This document shows, piece by piece, positions 55,881 through 64,000 of a DNA stretch of 64,000 bases (positions within the stretch are counted from its first letter, which is position 1; each line of letters opens with the position of its first letter). Source of the DNA: Amycolatopsis sacchari. GTDB taxonomy: Bacteria > Actinomycetota > Actinomycetes > Mycobacteriales > Pseudonocardiaceae. The stretch lies in NCBI RefSeq assembly GCF_900114035.1, contig NZ_FORP01000021.1:1-64000 (forward strand), in the 5' to 3' direction. The notes beneath the pieces were generated by a model. The model saw nothing but the letters and a program-made list of their open reading frames with translations, ran no database searches and was not told where the DNA came from. A program made the position numbers and the translations under genes.

Positions 55881-57095
55881 CTACTGCAGACGGATGGGGT
55901 TGACGATGTCAGCCGTCACGGTGAGCAACGTTACCGCTCCGCCGATGAACACCAGGACCATCGTGATCGCGGACAACTTTGTGTAGTCCACCGGGCCCCC
56001 GGCGGCCTTCCCTGCCAACTTCCGGACCCAGTCCCTGACCCGTTCGTACCAAGTGACCGCGATGTGTCCACCGTCGAGCGGCAGCAGCGGCAGCAGGTTG
56101 AAGACGCCGACGAAGAAGTTCAGGCTCGCCAGCAACAGCAGGAACAACGGCCACAGGCCCTGCTCGACGGCCTCACCACCGATCCGGCTCGCGCCGACGA
56201 CGCTCACCGGCGTGTTCGGGTCGCGCTCGCCGCCGAAGATCGAGTGCACGACGGCGGGGATCCGCTCGGGGAACTCCAGCAGCCGGTCCCAGGTCTGGAC
56301 GAACATGTCCGCGGTGAACGAACCGGCACCGGCGAACCCGGTGACCGGGTTGTAGGTGAAGTTGTTGGCGAAGGTCACCCCGAGCGAGCCGACCTTGACG
56401 ATCTTCTCGGTGCCCTGCGCGTCCTGGACGGGGCGGTCGACCTGCACCACGTCGATCGTCAGCGGGACCGTCCTGCCGTCTCGCTCGACCTCGAACGTCG
56501 CGGGCCCGGACAGCTGCTGGATCGCGGCGGTCACGTCGATGTAGGTGGGCGTGCTCTTGCCGTTGACGGCGCGCACCACGTCGCCGGGCAGCAGGCCGCC
56601 CTGCTTGGCGGGCGCGGGGTCGCCGGGCTGGCAGTTCGGGTGCGCGAACTCCTCGTCGGTCTGCGCGTTGCGCACGCACTCCGAGACCGTGGAGATCTGC
56701 GGTTTCCCGGTCGCGTTCGGCAGGCCCATCGTGACGGCCATCAGGTAGAGCACGACGAACCCGAGGATGAAGTGCGTCACGGAGCCCGCGGCGAGCACCA
56801 CGGTCCGCTTCCACGTCTTGAACCGCCACATCGCGCGCGGGGCCTCGTCCGGGGTGACCTCGTCGAGCGCGGTCATGCCCGCGATGTCGCAGAACCCGCC
56901 GAGCGGGATCCACTTCAGGCCGTACTCGGTCTCGCCGCGGCGGAACGAGAACACCTTGGGCCCGAACCCGATGAAGTAGCGCCGGACCTTCATCCCGAAG
57001 GCCTTCGCGGTGACCATGTGCCCCGCCTCGTGCAGCGCGACGGACACGCAGATGCCCAGCGCGAACAGCACGACTCCGAAAATGTAGGCGAGCAC
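55881..57095 (-). CDS. rip1: site-2 intramembrane metalloprotease (M50, Rip1/RseP type)
   Basis: 404 residues. The zinc motif SVALHEAGHMVTAKAFG lies in helix 1; the third ligand is Asp in LLPLLPLDGGHIA. Between them is a PDZ region (GLLPGDVVRAVNGKSTPTYI). Membrane helices lie at both ends. It cleaves anti-sigma factors and other membrane proteins in regulated proteolysis. It starts three bases after the dxr stop. Confidence 0.94.
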   Translation of the reverse strand: MLAYIFGVVLFALGICVSVALHEAGHMVTAKAFGMKVRRYFIGFGPKVFSFRRGETEYGLKWIPLGGFCDIAGMTALDEVTPDEAPRAMWRFKTWKRTVVLAAGSVTHFILGFVVLYLMAVTMGLPNATGKPQISTVSECVRNAQTDEEFAHPNCQPGDPAPAKQGGLLPGDVVRAVNGKSTPTYIDVTAAIQQLSGPATFEVERDGRTVPLTIDVVQVDRPVQDAQGTEKIVKVGSLGVTFANNFTYNPVTGFAGAGSFTADMFVQTWDRLLEFPERIPAVVHSIFGGERDPNTPVSVVGASRIGGEAVEQGLWPLFLLLLASLNFFVGVFNLLPLLPLDGGHIAVTWYERVRDWVRKLAGKAAGGPVDYTKLSAITMVLVFIGGAVTLLTVTADIVNPIRLQ

Positions 57096-57098
57096 GCC

Positions 57099-58307
57099 CT
57101 ACTTCCTCCCGGTCGAGTTCAGCTCGGCGGCGCGCGTGCGCGCCCACCGCTCCGCGGCGAATACGTCCTCCAGGTCGCGCGGTTCCCGGCGCCACTCGTC
57201 CGCCTCCCGAACCACCCTCTCCACAGTGTCCACGATGGACGTGAAGCGGGCGTCTTGCGCCAGGAAGGCTTCCACCATGACCTCGTTCGCGGCGTTGAAG
57301 ACCGCCGGGAGGCAGCCGCCGACGGTGCCGGCGTGCCGCGCCAGCTCGACGGCGGGGAACGCGGTGGTGTCCAGCGGCTCGAAGGTCCAGGCGGTGGCCT
57401 CGTCCCAGCGGCAGGCGCGGGCGGCGTCCGCGACGCGGTTCGGCCAGTTCAGCGCCAGTGCGATGGGCAGGCGCATGTCGGGCGGGCTGGCCTGGGCCAG
57501 CGTCGAGCCGTCGACGAAGGTGACCATCGAGTGCACGATCGACTGCGGGTGCACCACCACGTCGATCCGGTCGCACGGCACGTCGAACAGCAGGCTCGCC
57601 TCGATCAGCTCCAGCCCCTTGTTGACCAGGGTCGCCGAGTTGATCGTGATGAGCCTGCCCATGGACCAGGTGGGGTGGGCCAGCGCGTCGGAGACCGTCA
57701 CGTCCGCCATCTGCTCGCGCGTGCGGCCGCGGAAGGGGCCACCGGAGGCGGTGAGCACGAGCCGGTCCACCTCCTCGGCCCGGCCGCCACGCAGGGCCTG
57801 CGCCATCGCCGAGTGCTCGGAGTCGACGGGCACGAGCTGACCCGGCTTCGCGGCCTTCAGCACGAGCGGGCCGCCCGCGATGAGGGATTCCTTGTTCGCC
57901 AGCGCCAGCGTCGCTCCGGTTTCGAGCGCGCGCAGGGTCGGCGCCAGCCCCTGGGACCCCGGGAGCCCGTTGAGCACGATGTCCACCGGTACGGCGCCGA
58001 TCAGCTCGACGACGGCGTCGGCGCCCGCGAAGATCCTCGGCAGCTTGAACTCGCCGCGGGAGTAGCCGCGCTTCTGCGCCTCGGCGTACAGCGCGAGCTG
58101 CAGGTCCTCGGCGGCGGTGGCCTTGGTGATGGCCACGGCGTCGACCTCGTGGGCGAGCGCCTGCGCCGCGAGCGCCGCCGGGTCGGAGCCGCCCGCGGCG
58201 ATGCCGGCGACGCGGAAGAGGTCGGGGTTGCGGCCGGTGACGTCGAGGGCCTGGGTGCCGATCGAACCGGTCGAACCGAGCACGAGGACTGAGCGGGTCG
58301 TGTTCAT
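57099..58307 (-). CDS. dxr: 1-deoxy-D-xylulose-5-phosphate reductoisomerase
   Basis: 402 residues. The NADPH site [43 protein letters not shown] and the substrate loop ASGGPFRG, then [12 protein letters not shown] C-terminal domain are present. First committed step of the MEP pathway. ATG 58305-58307 is preferred; ATG 58316 is three codons upstream. First gene of the dxr-rip1-ispG operon. Confidence 0.96.
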   Translation of the reverse strand: MNTTRSVLVLGSTGSIGTQALDVTGRNPDLFRVAGIAAGGSDPAALAAQALAHEVDAVAITKATAAEDLQLALYAEAQKRGYSRGEFKLPRIFAGADAVVELIGAVPVDIVLNGLPGSQGLAPTLRALETGATLALANKESLIAGGPLVLKAAKPGQLVPVDSEHSAMAQALRGGRAEEVDRLVLTASGGPFRGRTREQMADVTVSDALAHPTWSMGRLITINSATLVNKGLELIEASLLFDVPCDRIDVVVHPQSIVHSMVTFVDGSTLAQASPPDMRLPIALALNWPNRVADAARACRWDEATAWTFEPLDTTAFPAVELARHAGTVGGCLPAVFNAANEVMVEAFLAQDARFTSIVDTVERVVREADEWRREPRDLEDVFAAERWARTRAAELNSTGRK

Positions 58308-58399
58308 CACGCCCATTGTCGCGAACCGCCCGGCGCGCGTCTCGAGCGCATGTGGGATTATCACTGTCGCAGGTGAACGCAGGCGTTGAGGAGTTGATC

Positions 58400-58669
58400 G
58401 TGGCTACCAAGGCGGTCGTCAAGCGGCAGCAGTCCGAGGTCAAGAAGGTGGACCCGCGGGACGAGCCGTCGGCCGAGTGGGGCTGGCACGGCGGCTTCCC
58501 CAAGGGCTCGCGCATCGCGGGCTGGCTCAGCGCCGCGATCCTGCTGATCATGATCTACAACAACCACGAGAACAACACGGAGAACGTGTGGCTCGTGGGC
58601 ATCGCGGCGGGCATCGTCATCGCCCTGCTGATCGACCTGAAGAAGCGCCGCACCGCCTGGCGCCGGTAG
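58400..58669 (+). CDS. DUF2631 membrane protein
   Basis: 89 residues. [20 protein letters not shown] precedes two hydrophobic segments ([15 protein letters not shown] and [18 protein letters not shown]), the DUF2631 layout restricted to actinobacteria and usually next to dxr. GAGGAG lies six bases before GTG 58400. Function unknown. It is divergent from dxr. Confidence 0.85.
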   Translation: MATKAVVKRQQSEVKKVDPRDEPSAEWGWHGGFPKGSRIAGWLSAAILLIMIYNNHENNTENVWLVGIAAGIVIALLIDLKKRRTAWRR

Positions 58670-58676
58670 GCACACC

Positions 58677-58841
58677 GTGCCGGGGCCGGACAAGCCGCCG
58701 GAACGGCCTGGCGAGCAGCCGCCGTTCCCCCGCAGGCGCAAGCCCGAGGGCGCGCCTGACCAGTACCCGCACGAGTCGCCCACGCCCTATCCCGGGGAAG
58801 GACCGCGGATCGAGGGGCTGCCGGAGCCGCCGGAGCGCTGA
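58677..58841 (+). CDS. small proline-rich protein, 54 aa
   Basis: GTG 58677 begins seven bases after the DUF2631 stop and runs 54 codons (PGPDKPPERPGEQPPFPRRR, then PYPGEGPRIEGLPEPPER). It is Pro/Arg/Glu-rich, polar and probably disordered. Tight spacing supports co-translation with DUF2631, but no homologue family is recognised and it might not be expressed. Confidence 0.4.
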   Translation: MPGPDKPPERPGEQPPFPRRRKPEGAPDQYPHESPTPYPGEGPRIEGLPEPPER

Positions 58842-58932
58842 GGGAAGGGCTCGCCGGACCTGACGAAGCAGAACGTCGAACCGGCCTGTGGGAGACGAGG
58901 CAATTGGCCGAGAACGCGAACGATGCGTTCTA
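58842..58932. other. border between core genome and accessory region
   Basis: Base composition becomes visibly less GC-rich from about 58860 onward and no gene is supported until 58933. This marks the start of the toxin region. Confidence 0.3.
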
Positions 58933-59214
58933 TCACTTCGCGATCACAGGGCCAGGTTGCCGAAGTGTTGGCTCAAGTCGCTGCGGCGTCCGAACTGGGT
59001 ACGCAGACCCTCGAGTTAGCGGTCTGCGGGGGTGAGAACGGCAGCCCTGTGTGAACCAGCCGCCGATCGGCTTCCCGCCGAACCTTTCCCACCACAGCAA
59101 GTCCCCCTTGTTCCAGCCGAAGAGCGCGTGGACCGGCGCGGCAATTTCGTCAAACTCGACACGAACCAGCAGCCAGGGACTCGCTGGTAACGCGTAGGGC
59201 TGAGGGCCCGGCAC
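58933..59214 (-). CDS. orphan ORF, Trp-rich, possibly a broken immunity-type gene
   Basis: GTG 59214 opens a 93-residue frame whose first 58 residues look protein-like (SPWLLVRVEFDEIAAPVHAL, FGWNKGDLLWWERFGGKP, IGGWFTQGC) while the rest is Arg/Pro noise. An overlapping frame just upstream (59260-59350) reads LHRLMPDGRFDHWLPGLRYP, which could be its lost N-terminal part after a frameshift. It lies downstream of the putative immunity gene on the same strand, where displaced toxin or immunity fragments are often found. Not recognised. Confidence 0.3.
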   Translation of the reverse strand: MPGPQPYALPASPWLLVRVEFDEIAAPVHALFGWNKGDLLWWERFGGKPIGGWFTQGCRSHPRRPLTRGSAYPVRTPQRLEPTLRQPGPVIAK

Positions 59215-59363
59215 CGGCGGGGTACCTGAGTCCAGGCAACCAGTGGTCGAATCTGCCGTCCGGCATCAAGCGGTGCAGGCTACTCCAGCGTTTGCGCCGA
59301 CTGCATGTAGAGCCTGCCACCTGCTCAGAGGGCGGGAGGCCTTGGACGTCCGACATCCACGGT

Positions 59364-59699
59364 TCAGATGAGGCTGACGATCGTGCCTTCTCCGACCACC
59401 TTGGGGCCTTCCATGAGGAGCATCTTTCGCCCCGCTTGAAGGTATTCCGACGCGAGCTCAGGTGCAAGAAAACCGGCGACCGCCACGCCGGGCTCTGCCT
59501 CGTCGAGGCGGACGACGATGCTCATGTAGGACGTCGCATTCCACGGATCAGCGCGCTCAGGCTCTCCCTCGCTGAGAAAGACTACGTTGGCCGCATAGTC
59601 ACCGGAGGTAGGCGGGCCACACGCCCGACCCCCTGCCTCAGGGGACAGCCAGCGAAGATGAACGACTGCGGCAGGATGCCATCCTGACAATTTCGTCAC
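59364..59699 (-). CDS. putative immunity protein, EF-Tu-barrel-like
   Basis: 111 residues. LRWLSPEAGGRACGPPTSGD, YAANVVF and the ending KMLLMEGPKVVGEGTIVSL follow the pattern of small beta-barrel proteins related to EF-Tu domain 2 (GGR-x-P-x-SGY ... F-x-x-x-EG-x-x-VG-x-G-x-V). Its GTG at 59697-59699 overlaps the TGA of the large secreted protein in GTGA, so it is translated right after it. It lacks a signal peptide and would stay in the cytosol, as an immunity protein should. Function is inference from position and size; a sequence search could assign it otherwise. Confidence 0.6.
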   Translation of the reverse strand: MTKLSGWHPAAVVHLRWLSPEAGGRACGPPTSGDYAANVVFLSEGEPERADPWNATSYMSIVVRLDEAEPGVAVAGFLAPELASEYLQAGRKMLLMEGPKVVGEGTIVSLI

Positions 59700-62600
59700 G
59701 TGATCCTGATCCCATCCATAGTCACGTTGATGAGGTAAAGATCCTCTGGGTCTGCGTAGACAGCCGGGCCGATGCCGTCAAGCATCGAGCGCTGTAGAAG
59801 TTGATCGTATACCCATCGTGGAATGGTGCTTGCGAACGTGATCCCATCATCGCCGTTGAGACGTTTGCCCCACTCATCGGCGTCTGCCTTGGTCACCGCA
59901 AACCACTTGCCTAGTGTCGACGTTCCCCCACAGGTCCACTTTTGACTGTTCGCAATCGCCGTGAATTCCGGATCAATAACATTTCTATAAATGGTCACCC
60001 AGTTCTCATCGCTCGTCGATGCGGTGCTAAGTCGGGCGGTAGCAGATGACACCGAAGCGCCTGATTTCGGCGAGAAGTTGTTGATGATACAAGCGGCCGT
60101 GTCGACGGCCAAATCCTCCGCCATCTTCGCCATGAGGGCTTCCACAGCGGCTGCTTCTTGCGCCATCCGCTCGGTTTCTGCAGCCTCGGCGGCGATACGA
60201 ACACCAGCTATCTCGGTGAGATCTCCACCAAGGGCCGCGACGTTCGCCAGAGTGGCCAGATCGCCGAGCCCCAGAGCCTCGCCGAGGTCGGCCGCTCCGC
60301 CCACGAGGAGGTCTGCGAGCTCACATTCAGGACACGCCAGCGCGATGAGACCGATGAACGCAAATACCACGCCATCTTCGAGCCAACCTGGCGTCGGGTC
60401 GACAGGCCGGATCCTGAAGTTGGGGCTGAAGAGATTATTCACATCGAGGCAGGCCGCGAGCCCTTGGCTCCCTGCTGGATTCAATTTTCGGCACAGATCT
60501 TGCAGGTGAGAAAGAATGCGCTCCTGGTCAGCTGGCGTCCCGGTGAACAGCAGTATGCAGTCAGAGGAACTGAGCACACTCCTCGAGGAGACCATGCGGA
60601 CGTTGTCGTTGCATTGTGCCTGACGTAGCTGAATCAGCTGTTGTTTTTCCGTTTCCGCCTTCGCAGCAACTGCTTGCCAAGCAGCTTCGGCTGCCGCAGC
60701 GGCGTCGGCGGCGTCCTTCCCGGCGGCGAAGGCGGCGTCGAGCGCCGTCCTCGCGGATCGCGACGCTTCCCGCGCATAACTGGATGCCTGCTGGGCCGAC
60801 CGTGCGGCCCGCACAGCCGAGCGTGATGCCCGGTCGGCTGCGGCCACTGCTGTGGCGGCGGCACGGCTGGCTGTGTTGGCTGATTCCTGGGCCTGCTGCG
60901 CGGATGCTGCTGCGCGGTTGGCTGCGGCTTGGGCCTGGTTGGCGTAGTCAGCGGCCTGCGCTGCGGCGGCCTGTGCCTGGTTGGCATAGTCCGCCGCTTC
61001 TGCCGCGGCGTTGCGCGCCCGGGCGGCGGCGGCCTGGGCTTCGTTCGCGTTCTGGGTGGCGGACGCCGCTGCGGCGGAGGCCTGGGCGAGTAAGCCGTCG
61101 ATGGCGGCGTTGTGGGCGGCAGTGTTCTGGTCTCGCCGAGCAGCGGTGAACTGGCCGACCGTGAGGAACTCGTGGGCGAGCGCGGGTGGCCCGTCGAGCG
61201 CGGCTTGTGCCATCGCCGCCACTTCCCTGGCGCCGTTGGCACGTGCGGCGGACAGGATCTGGTTGACCTTGACGTTGTCGTCAGTGGTCAGCGCCGTGTA
61301 CTGACCGTGGTCGAGGAACTCGCGCAGCGCCTGGTCGGTGCCGGCATCAAGGGCTTTCTGGGCCGCGTCGACGACGACGGTCCGTCCCGCGTCGCGGGCG
61401 GCGGACATGATCTGGTTGACCTGGATCGAGTCGTCCTGCTCACGCCCGGGGTAGTCGCGGCTGCGCAAGAAGTCGCGCACGTCGGTGTCGGTGCCGGCCA
61501 GCGCGGTGTCGGCCGCGGCCTGGAAACCGGAAGTTCCGGAATCCTTGAGCAGGTTCAGGGTGGCGCGGTCGTCTTGACCGGCTGCTCTCCACACACCGGT
61601 GGTTACGTAGGCGAGCACCTCGTCTTCGGTGCCCCCCAGAGCACTGAGGGCGGTCTCCTTCGTCCACTGCCCGCTGCTGCCGGCCAGGGTCAGCGCGACC
61701 TTGCGCGCATCGGAGACGGCAACGGTGTGATCGGTGGCCGGATCGGCCGCTTCCGCGATGAGCCTGTTCGTCTCCGCGTCCCAGGTGCTCGCCTGGTCCA
61801 CGTCCGTCCGCTGTTGCGCCGGTTGCGCCGCGAAGTCGGCGAGTGCAGCCTTGGCGGCGTCGTCGGCTTCCTGCCCTGCGAGGGCGATCCGGTTGTCGTC
61901 GGCGGTCCGCGCCGCCTGGGCTATCTGCGCGGCCTGGTTCGCCGCCGCGACGGCCGCGTTCGCTGCCGCCGTCGCCGCATTGGCGTGATTGGTCGCCTGC
62001 TGCGCTGCGTCCGCGGCCTGCCCGGCGTGCGCGGCGGCGTCATCCGCTGCGGCCGCAGCAGCCTGTGCGGCGCTTGCGGCGGCGGCTGCGGCATCAGCGG
62101 CCTGACCTGCGTCAACGCTCGCTTCGTGCGCCCAGGACTGACTGGCCTGTGCCGCAGCAGTCGCTCGGGCTGCCTGGGCTCGCGCTGTCGCCGCGGCCGC
62201 CCGTGCTTGGCGCGCGTCAGCACCGGCAGCGGCAGCATTGTTCGCAGCAATGGTCGCGTTGTCGGCGGCAATGCGCGATTGCGCGGCAGCGTCGTTGGCT
62301 GCCCCGCCCGCGATCTCGGCCTGTTCCGAAGCCGTACGGGCCGACCTCGCCGCGTCAGCAGCGGTCGACGCCGCGACTGCGGCGTTGCGTGCTGTCTCCG
62401 CCGCCGAACGCGCCGCGTCAGCCTTGCCCTTGTCCATCACAGCAGCAGCCGCGGCGTTGTACGCGTTGGTCGCTGCCGTGCCGGCCCGCGAGGCCGCCGC
62501 GGCGGCACGGGAAGCGGCAGCGGCAGCGGTGTTCGCGGCCCGGGTCGCGGCGTTTGACGCGCCGATCGCCTGCCGCGCTGTGGCCGCCGCTTGGTTGGCG

Positions 62601-63529
62601 GCGTATGCCGCGCGAGCCGCTGCGTCGGTCGCCCGCCCCACATCTCCCTGGGCTGCCGCGGCCGCGTCCTTCGCCGCCTGCGCCGCCCGCTGCGCGGCGG
62701 CGGCCTCGGCCACGGCACGGTCGGACTGCTGCTTCGCGATTTGGGTTTCTGTCGCCGCTTGGTCCGATGCCGCCTTCGCGGTGGACACAAGCTGCGCTAT
62801 CGAGTCCGTCTCGGCGTCCCGTGCCTGCGCCACTGGCAGGTCGACGCTGAGGAACTGATTCAGCGCCTCGACGGTGTTCGCGTCGAGTGCCTGTTGGGCG
62901 GCCTGACGCACCTCCGGCCCACCCGCCGCCATCAGCTGGTTCACCCGGATCGACTGGTCGATCTCGTACGGCGCCTGCCAACCACTGTCGAGAAAGGTCC
63001 GCAGGGCCTCCGTGGTCCCCGCGTCGAGCGCCTGCTGGGCCGCCTTCTGAACCTGCGGACCGCCGACGGACATCATCTGGTTGACCCGCACGCTCAGGTC
63101 GTTGTCGCTCGCGGCCTGCCAGCCCGTCGTCAGGAAAGCCGTCAGCGCGTCGTCGGTTCCCGCGTCCAGCGCCTGCTGCGCGGCCGTGACCGTCGAAGGC
63201 CCACCCGCCGCCATCATCTTGTTGACCTGCACGTCCCGGTCGATGGAAGCGTCCGGATCCTTCTGCGTCGTCAAGAACGCGGTTACGTCGGCATCGCTGC
63301 CGAGCAGCGCCTTCTCGGCATCCCGTTTCGTGGCGGGACCGCCGAACTCCCACAACCGCGCCACCTTCTCGCGGTCGCTGTCGGGGCTGGGCGCGGGGTC
63401 GGTGGCGCTCGTCATGGCACGAGGAACCGGGGCCGCCACGGATTCGGGAGCGACGACTGTCCCACTCACGACGATCACGGCCACAGCCGTCGCCAAGAAG
63501 GCACGAAAACGTCCTAATGCCAGGCCCAT
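59696..63529 (-). CDS. secreted ALF-repeat polymorphic-toxin-like protein with ART-like C-terminal domain
   Basis: 1,277 residues from ATG 63529 (GGGGGAG ahead). A signal peptide (FRAFLATAVAVIVVSGTVVA) is followed by four ALF-type repeats of ~45 residues (62835-63380; pattern VNQxMxxGGPxVxxAAQQAL, DAGTxxALxxFLxxGW), an Ala-rich coiled segment of ~330 residues (61840-62820), four more repeats (61130-61720), a second Ala-rich part (60650-61115), a Cys-containing and hydrophobic linker (60160-60640) and a tip of ~100 residues: VTIYRNVIDPEFTAI, TLGKWFAVTKADADEWGKRL, then SMLDGIGPAVYADPEDLY. YR-x-V, GKxFA-x-x-x-x-DA-x-x-WG and DGIGPAxYA resemble ADP-ribosyltransferase-type toxin tips. The tip region is richer in A/T. 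The immunity candidate overlaps its stop. Confidence 0.8.
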   Translation of the reverse strand: MGLALGRFRAFLATAVAVIVVSGTVVAPESVAAPVPRAMTSATDPAPSPDSDREKVARLWEFGGPATKRDAEKALLGSDADVTAFLTTQKDPDASIDRDVQVNKMMAAGGPSTVTAAQQALDAGTDDALTAFLTTGWQAASDNDLSVRVNQMMSVGGPQVQKAAQQALDAGTTEALRTFLDSGWQAPYEIDQSIRVNQLMAAGGPEVRQAAQQALDANTVEALNQFLSVDLPVAQARDAETDSIAQLVSTAKAASDQAATETQIAKQQSDRAVAEAAAAQRAAQAAKDAAAAAQGDVGRATDAAARAAYAANQAAATARQAIGASNAATRAANTAAAAASRAAAAASRAGTAATNAYNAAAAAVMDKGKADAARSAAETARNAAVAASTAADAARSARTASEQAEIAGGAANDAAAQSRIAADNATIAANNAAAAGADARQARAAAATARAQAARATAAAQASQSWAHEASVDAGQAADAAAAAASAAQAAAAAADDAAAHAGQAADAAQQATNHANAATAAANAAVAAANQAAQIAQAARTADDNRIALAGQEADDAAKAALADFAAQPAQQRTDVDQASTWDAETNRLIAEAADPATDHTVAVSDARKVALTLAGSSGQWTKETALSALGGTEDEVLAYVTTGVWRAAGQDDRATLNLLKDSGTSGFQAAADTALAGTDTDVRDFLRSRDYPGREQDDSIQVNQIMSAARDAGRTVVVDAAQKALDAGTDQALREFLDHGQYTALTTDDNVKVNQILSAARANGAREVAAMAQAALDGPPALAHEFLTVGQFTAARRDQNTAAHNAAIDGLLAQASAAAASATQNANEAQAAAARARNAAAEAADYANQAQAAAAQAADYANQAQAAANRAAASAQQAQESANTASRAAATAVAAADRASRSAVRAARSAQQASSYAREASRSARTALDAAFAAGKDAADAAAAAEAAWQAVAAKAETEKQQLIQLRQAQCNDNVRMVSSRSVLSSSDCILLFTGTPADQERILSHLQDLCRKLNPAGSQGLAACLDVNNLFSPNFRIRPVDPTPGWLEDGVVFAFIGLIALACPECELADLLVGGAADLGEALGLGDLATLANVAALGGDLTEIAGVRIAAEAAETERMAQEAAAVEALMAKMAEDLAVDTAACIINNFSPKSGASVSSATARLSTASTSDENWVTIYRNVIDPEFTAIANSQKWTCGGTSTLGKWFAVTKADADEWGKRLNGDDGITFASTIPRWVYDQLLQRSMLDGIGPAVYADPEDLYLINVTMDGIRIT

Positions 63530-63787
63530 GTTGGAAACTCCCCCAGTACCCGAGTTTTCCCGATAATCAGAAACCGATGACACGCTGGTCGCGATGGACG
63601 CTAACCGCAAAAATCCGGTTTCCGTTACCGCCAAATGGCGGTAACGTAGATCACTTGTGCATTTAGGAAAAGGATGATTTACGCTTCACCGCGCCGCAGT
63701 CCACCATCCAGAACGAGTCTGACATCAGGCGGCAAATGTCCGAATAGTACCGTTCTCCTTCTGCGGAGAACAGTTTTGGGGGAACAC
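63530..63787. promoter_or_regulatory. divergent promoter region with a 24-bp palindrome
   Basis: Relatively AT-rich, 258 bases. CGTTACCGCCA (63623-63633) and its exact complement (63636-63646) form a 24-base palindrome with two central bases, a likely operator about 95 bases upstream of the toxin start. A second inverted repeat, GTTCTCC/GGAGAAC (63752-63758 and 63765-63771), lies 17 bases before the other gene's start. Confidence 0.55.
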
Positions 63788-64000
63788 ATGCGCATATTCA
63801 GGCGTGCCCTGCTTGTGGCAGCCGCCGCCGCGGTAGCACTGGCCGGCGGAACGATTGCGGCGGTCTCGGCGACGGGCCAGGAGTCGGCGACAGATGACCA
63901 GCCATCCATCGTCGAGGACTTCACCTATCCCGGGGCAGCACAGATCCAGGCGAGCGACAAGGTCGAGCTGCTCAGCGGCGACGGCCACATCGTCTACACC
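63788..64000 (+). CDS. secreted protein, start only (runs off the window)
   Basis: 71 residues visible. A basic N-region RIFRRALLVAAAAAVALAGG leads into a signal peptide likely cut near VSA. The mature start reads QPSIVEDFTYPGAAQI, then KVELLSGDGHIVYT; the EDFxYPGAAxI...GDGHI pattern is familiar from secreted Streptomyces proteins of unknown function. GGGGGAAC precedes ATG 63788. It is divergent from the ALF-repeat protein and may belong to the same system. Confidence 0.7.
   Translation, partial: MRIFRRALLVAAAAAVALAGGTIAAVSATGQESATDDQPSIVEDFTYPGAAQIQASDKVELLSGDGHIVYT

Noticed and set aside
59150..59467. Independent 105-aa gene between the immunity candidate and the orphan ORF
   Set aside because: Its first half overlaps the immunity gene's end in another frame and its composition is Ser/Arg noise; only a short part near 59260-59350 might be a displaced N terminus of the orphan ORF.

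Overview
The window is very GC-rich and densely packed, with GTG starts common and G/C at nearly all third codon positions. It carries actinobacterial hallmark genes: mycothione reductase, a homologue of the mycothiol-dependent nitroreductase, an F420-type LLM oxidoreductase, the 180-kDa class of NAD glutamate dehydrogenase, group II truncated haemoglobin and a fused CopD/CtaG. The likely source is a Pseudonocardiaceae actinomycete of the Amycolatopsis type; that placement is inference from gene content and style.

Layout. 1-1250: remnants of two insertion sequences (IS481-like and IS630-like) beside tRNA-Pro(TGG) and tRNA-Gly(TCC). 1330-5145: a VOC protein, a small Cys-rich protein, an LLM oxidoreductase/NTF2-fold pair behind a KstR-like operator, a methyltransferase and a Gly/Asp-tailed membrane protein. 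5177-28107: a core block whose order (nei, rpiB, DsbA-like, pepN, DUF5130, HNH, glbO, thioesterase, gdh, ettA) recalls Mycobacterium tuberculosis Rv2464c-Rv2477c from memory, with local additions: an MBL hydrolase, a 13-copy GTRVT hexapeptide-repeat protein, MscS, an esterase, a broken TetR gene, a ~30-bp minisatellite and a 963-aa unknown protein. 28542-38927: CopD-CtaG, an MFS/LacI divergent pair, a secreted I36-type inhibitor, a TetR/FAD-monooxygenase/NTF2 module with strong palindromic operators, a 31-bp minisatellite and a family 2 glycoside hydrolase.

39127-53445: housekeeping and stress genes: a lone S1-domain protein with a structured leader, PP2C phosphatase, GNATs, YaaA, an amino-acid-oxidase-like flavoprotein, a RIO kinase preceded by a leader peptide, a DEAD-box helicase with a long leader, BioF, ElaA, secreted trypsin, an M15 lipoprotein peptidase, Mtr, MFS/GntR and Map. 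53462-58841: GNAT-ispG-rip1-dxr (non-mevalonate isoprenoid synthesis plus the site-2 protease, again in mycobacterial order) with a decayed Uma2 nuclease gene wedged in, then DUF2631.

58842-64000: an accessory region. A secreted 1,277-aa protein has two blocks of ALF-type repeats, two long alanine-rich segments and a C-terminal ADP-ribosyltransferase-like putative toxin tip. Its stop overlaps the start of a 111-aa EF-Tu-barrel-like ORF, as expected of a toxin-immunity pair. A second secreted protein is transcribed divergently across a region with a 24-bp palindrome and runs off the window. This is the best candidate for a little-described system; the GTRVT repeat protein is the second.
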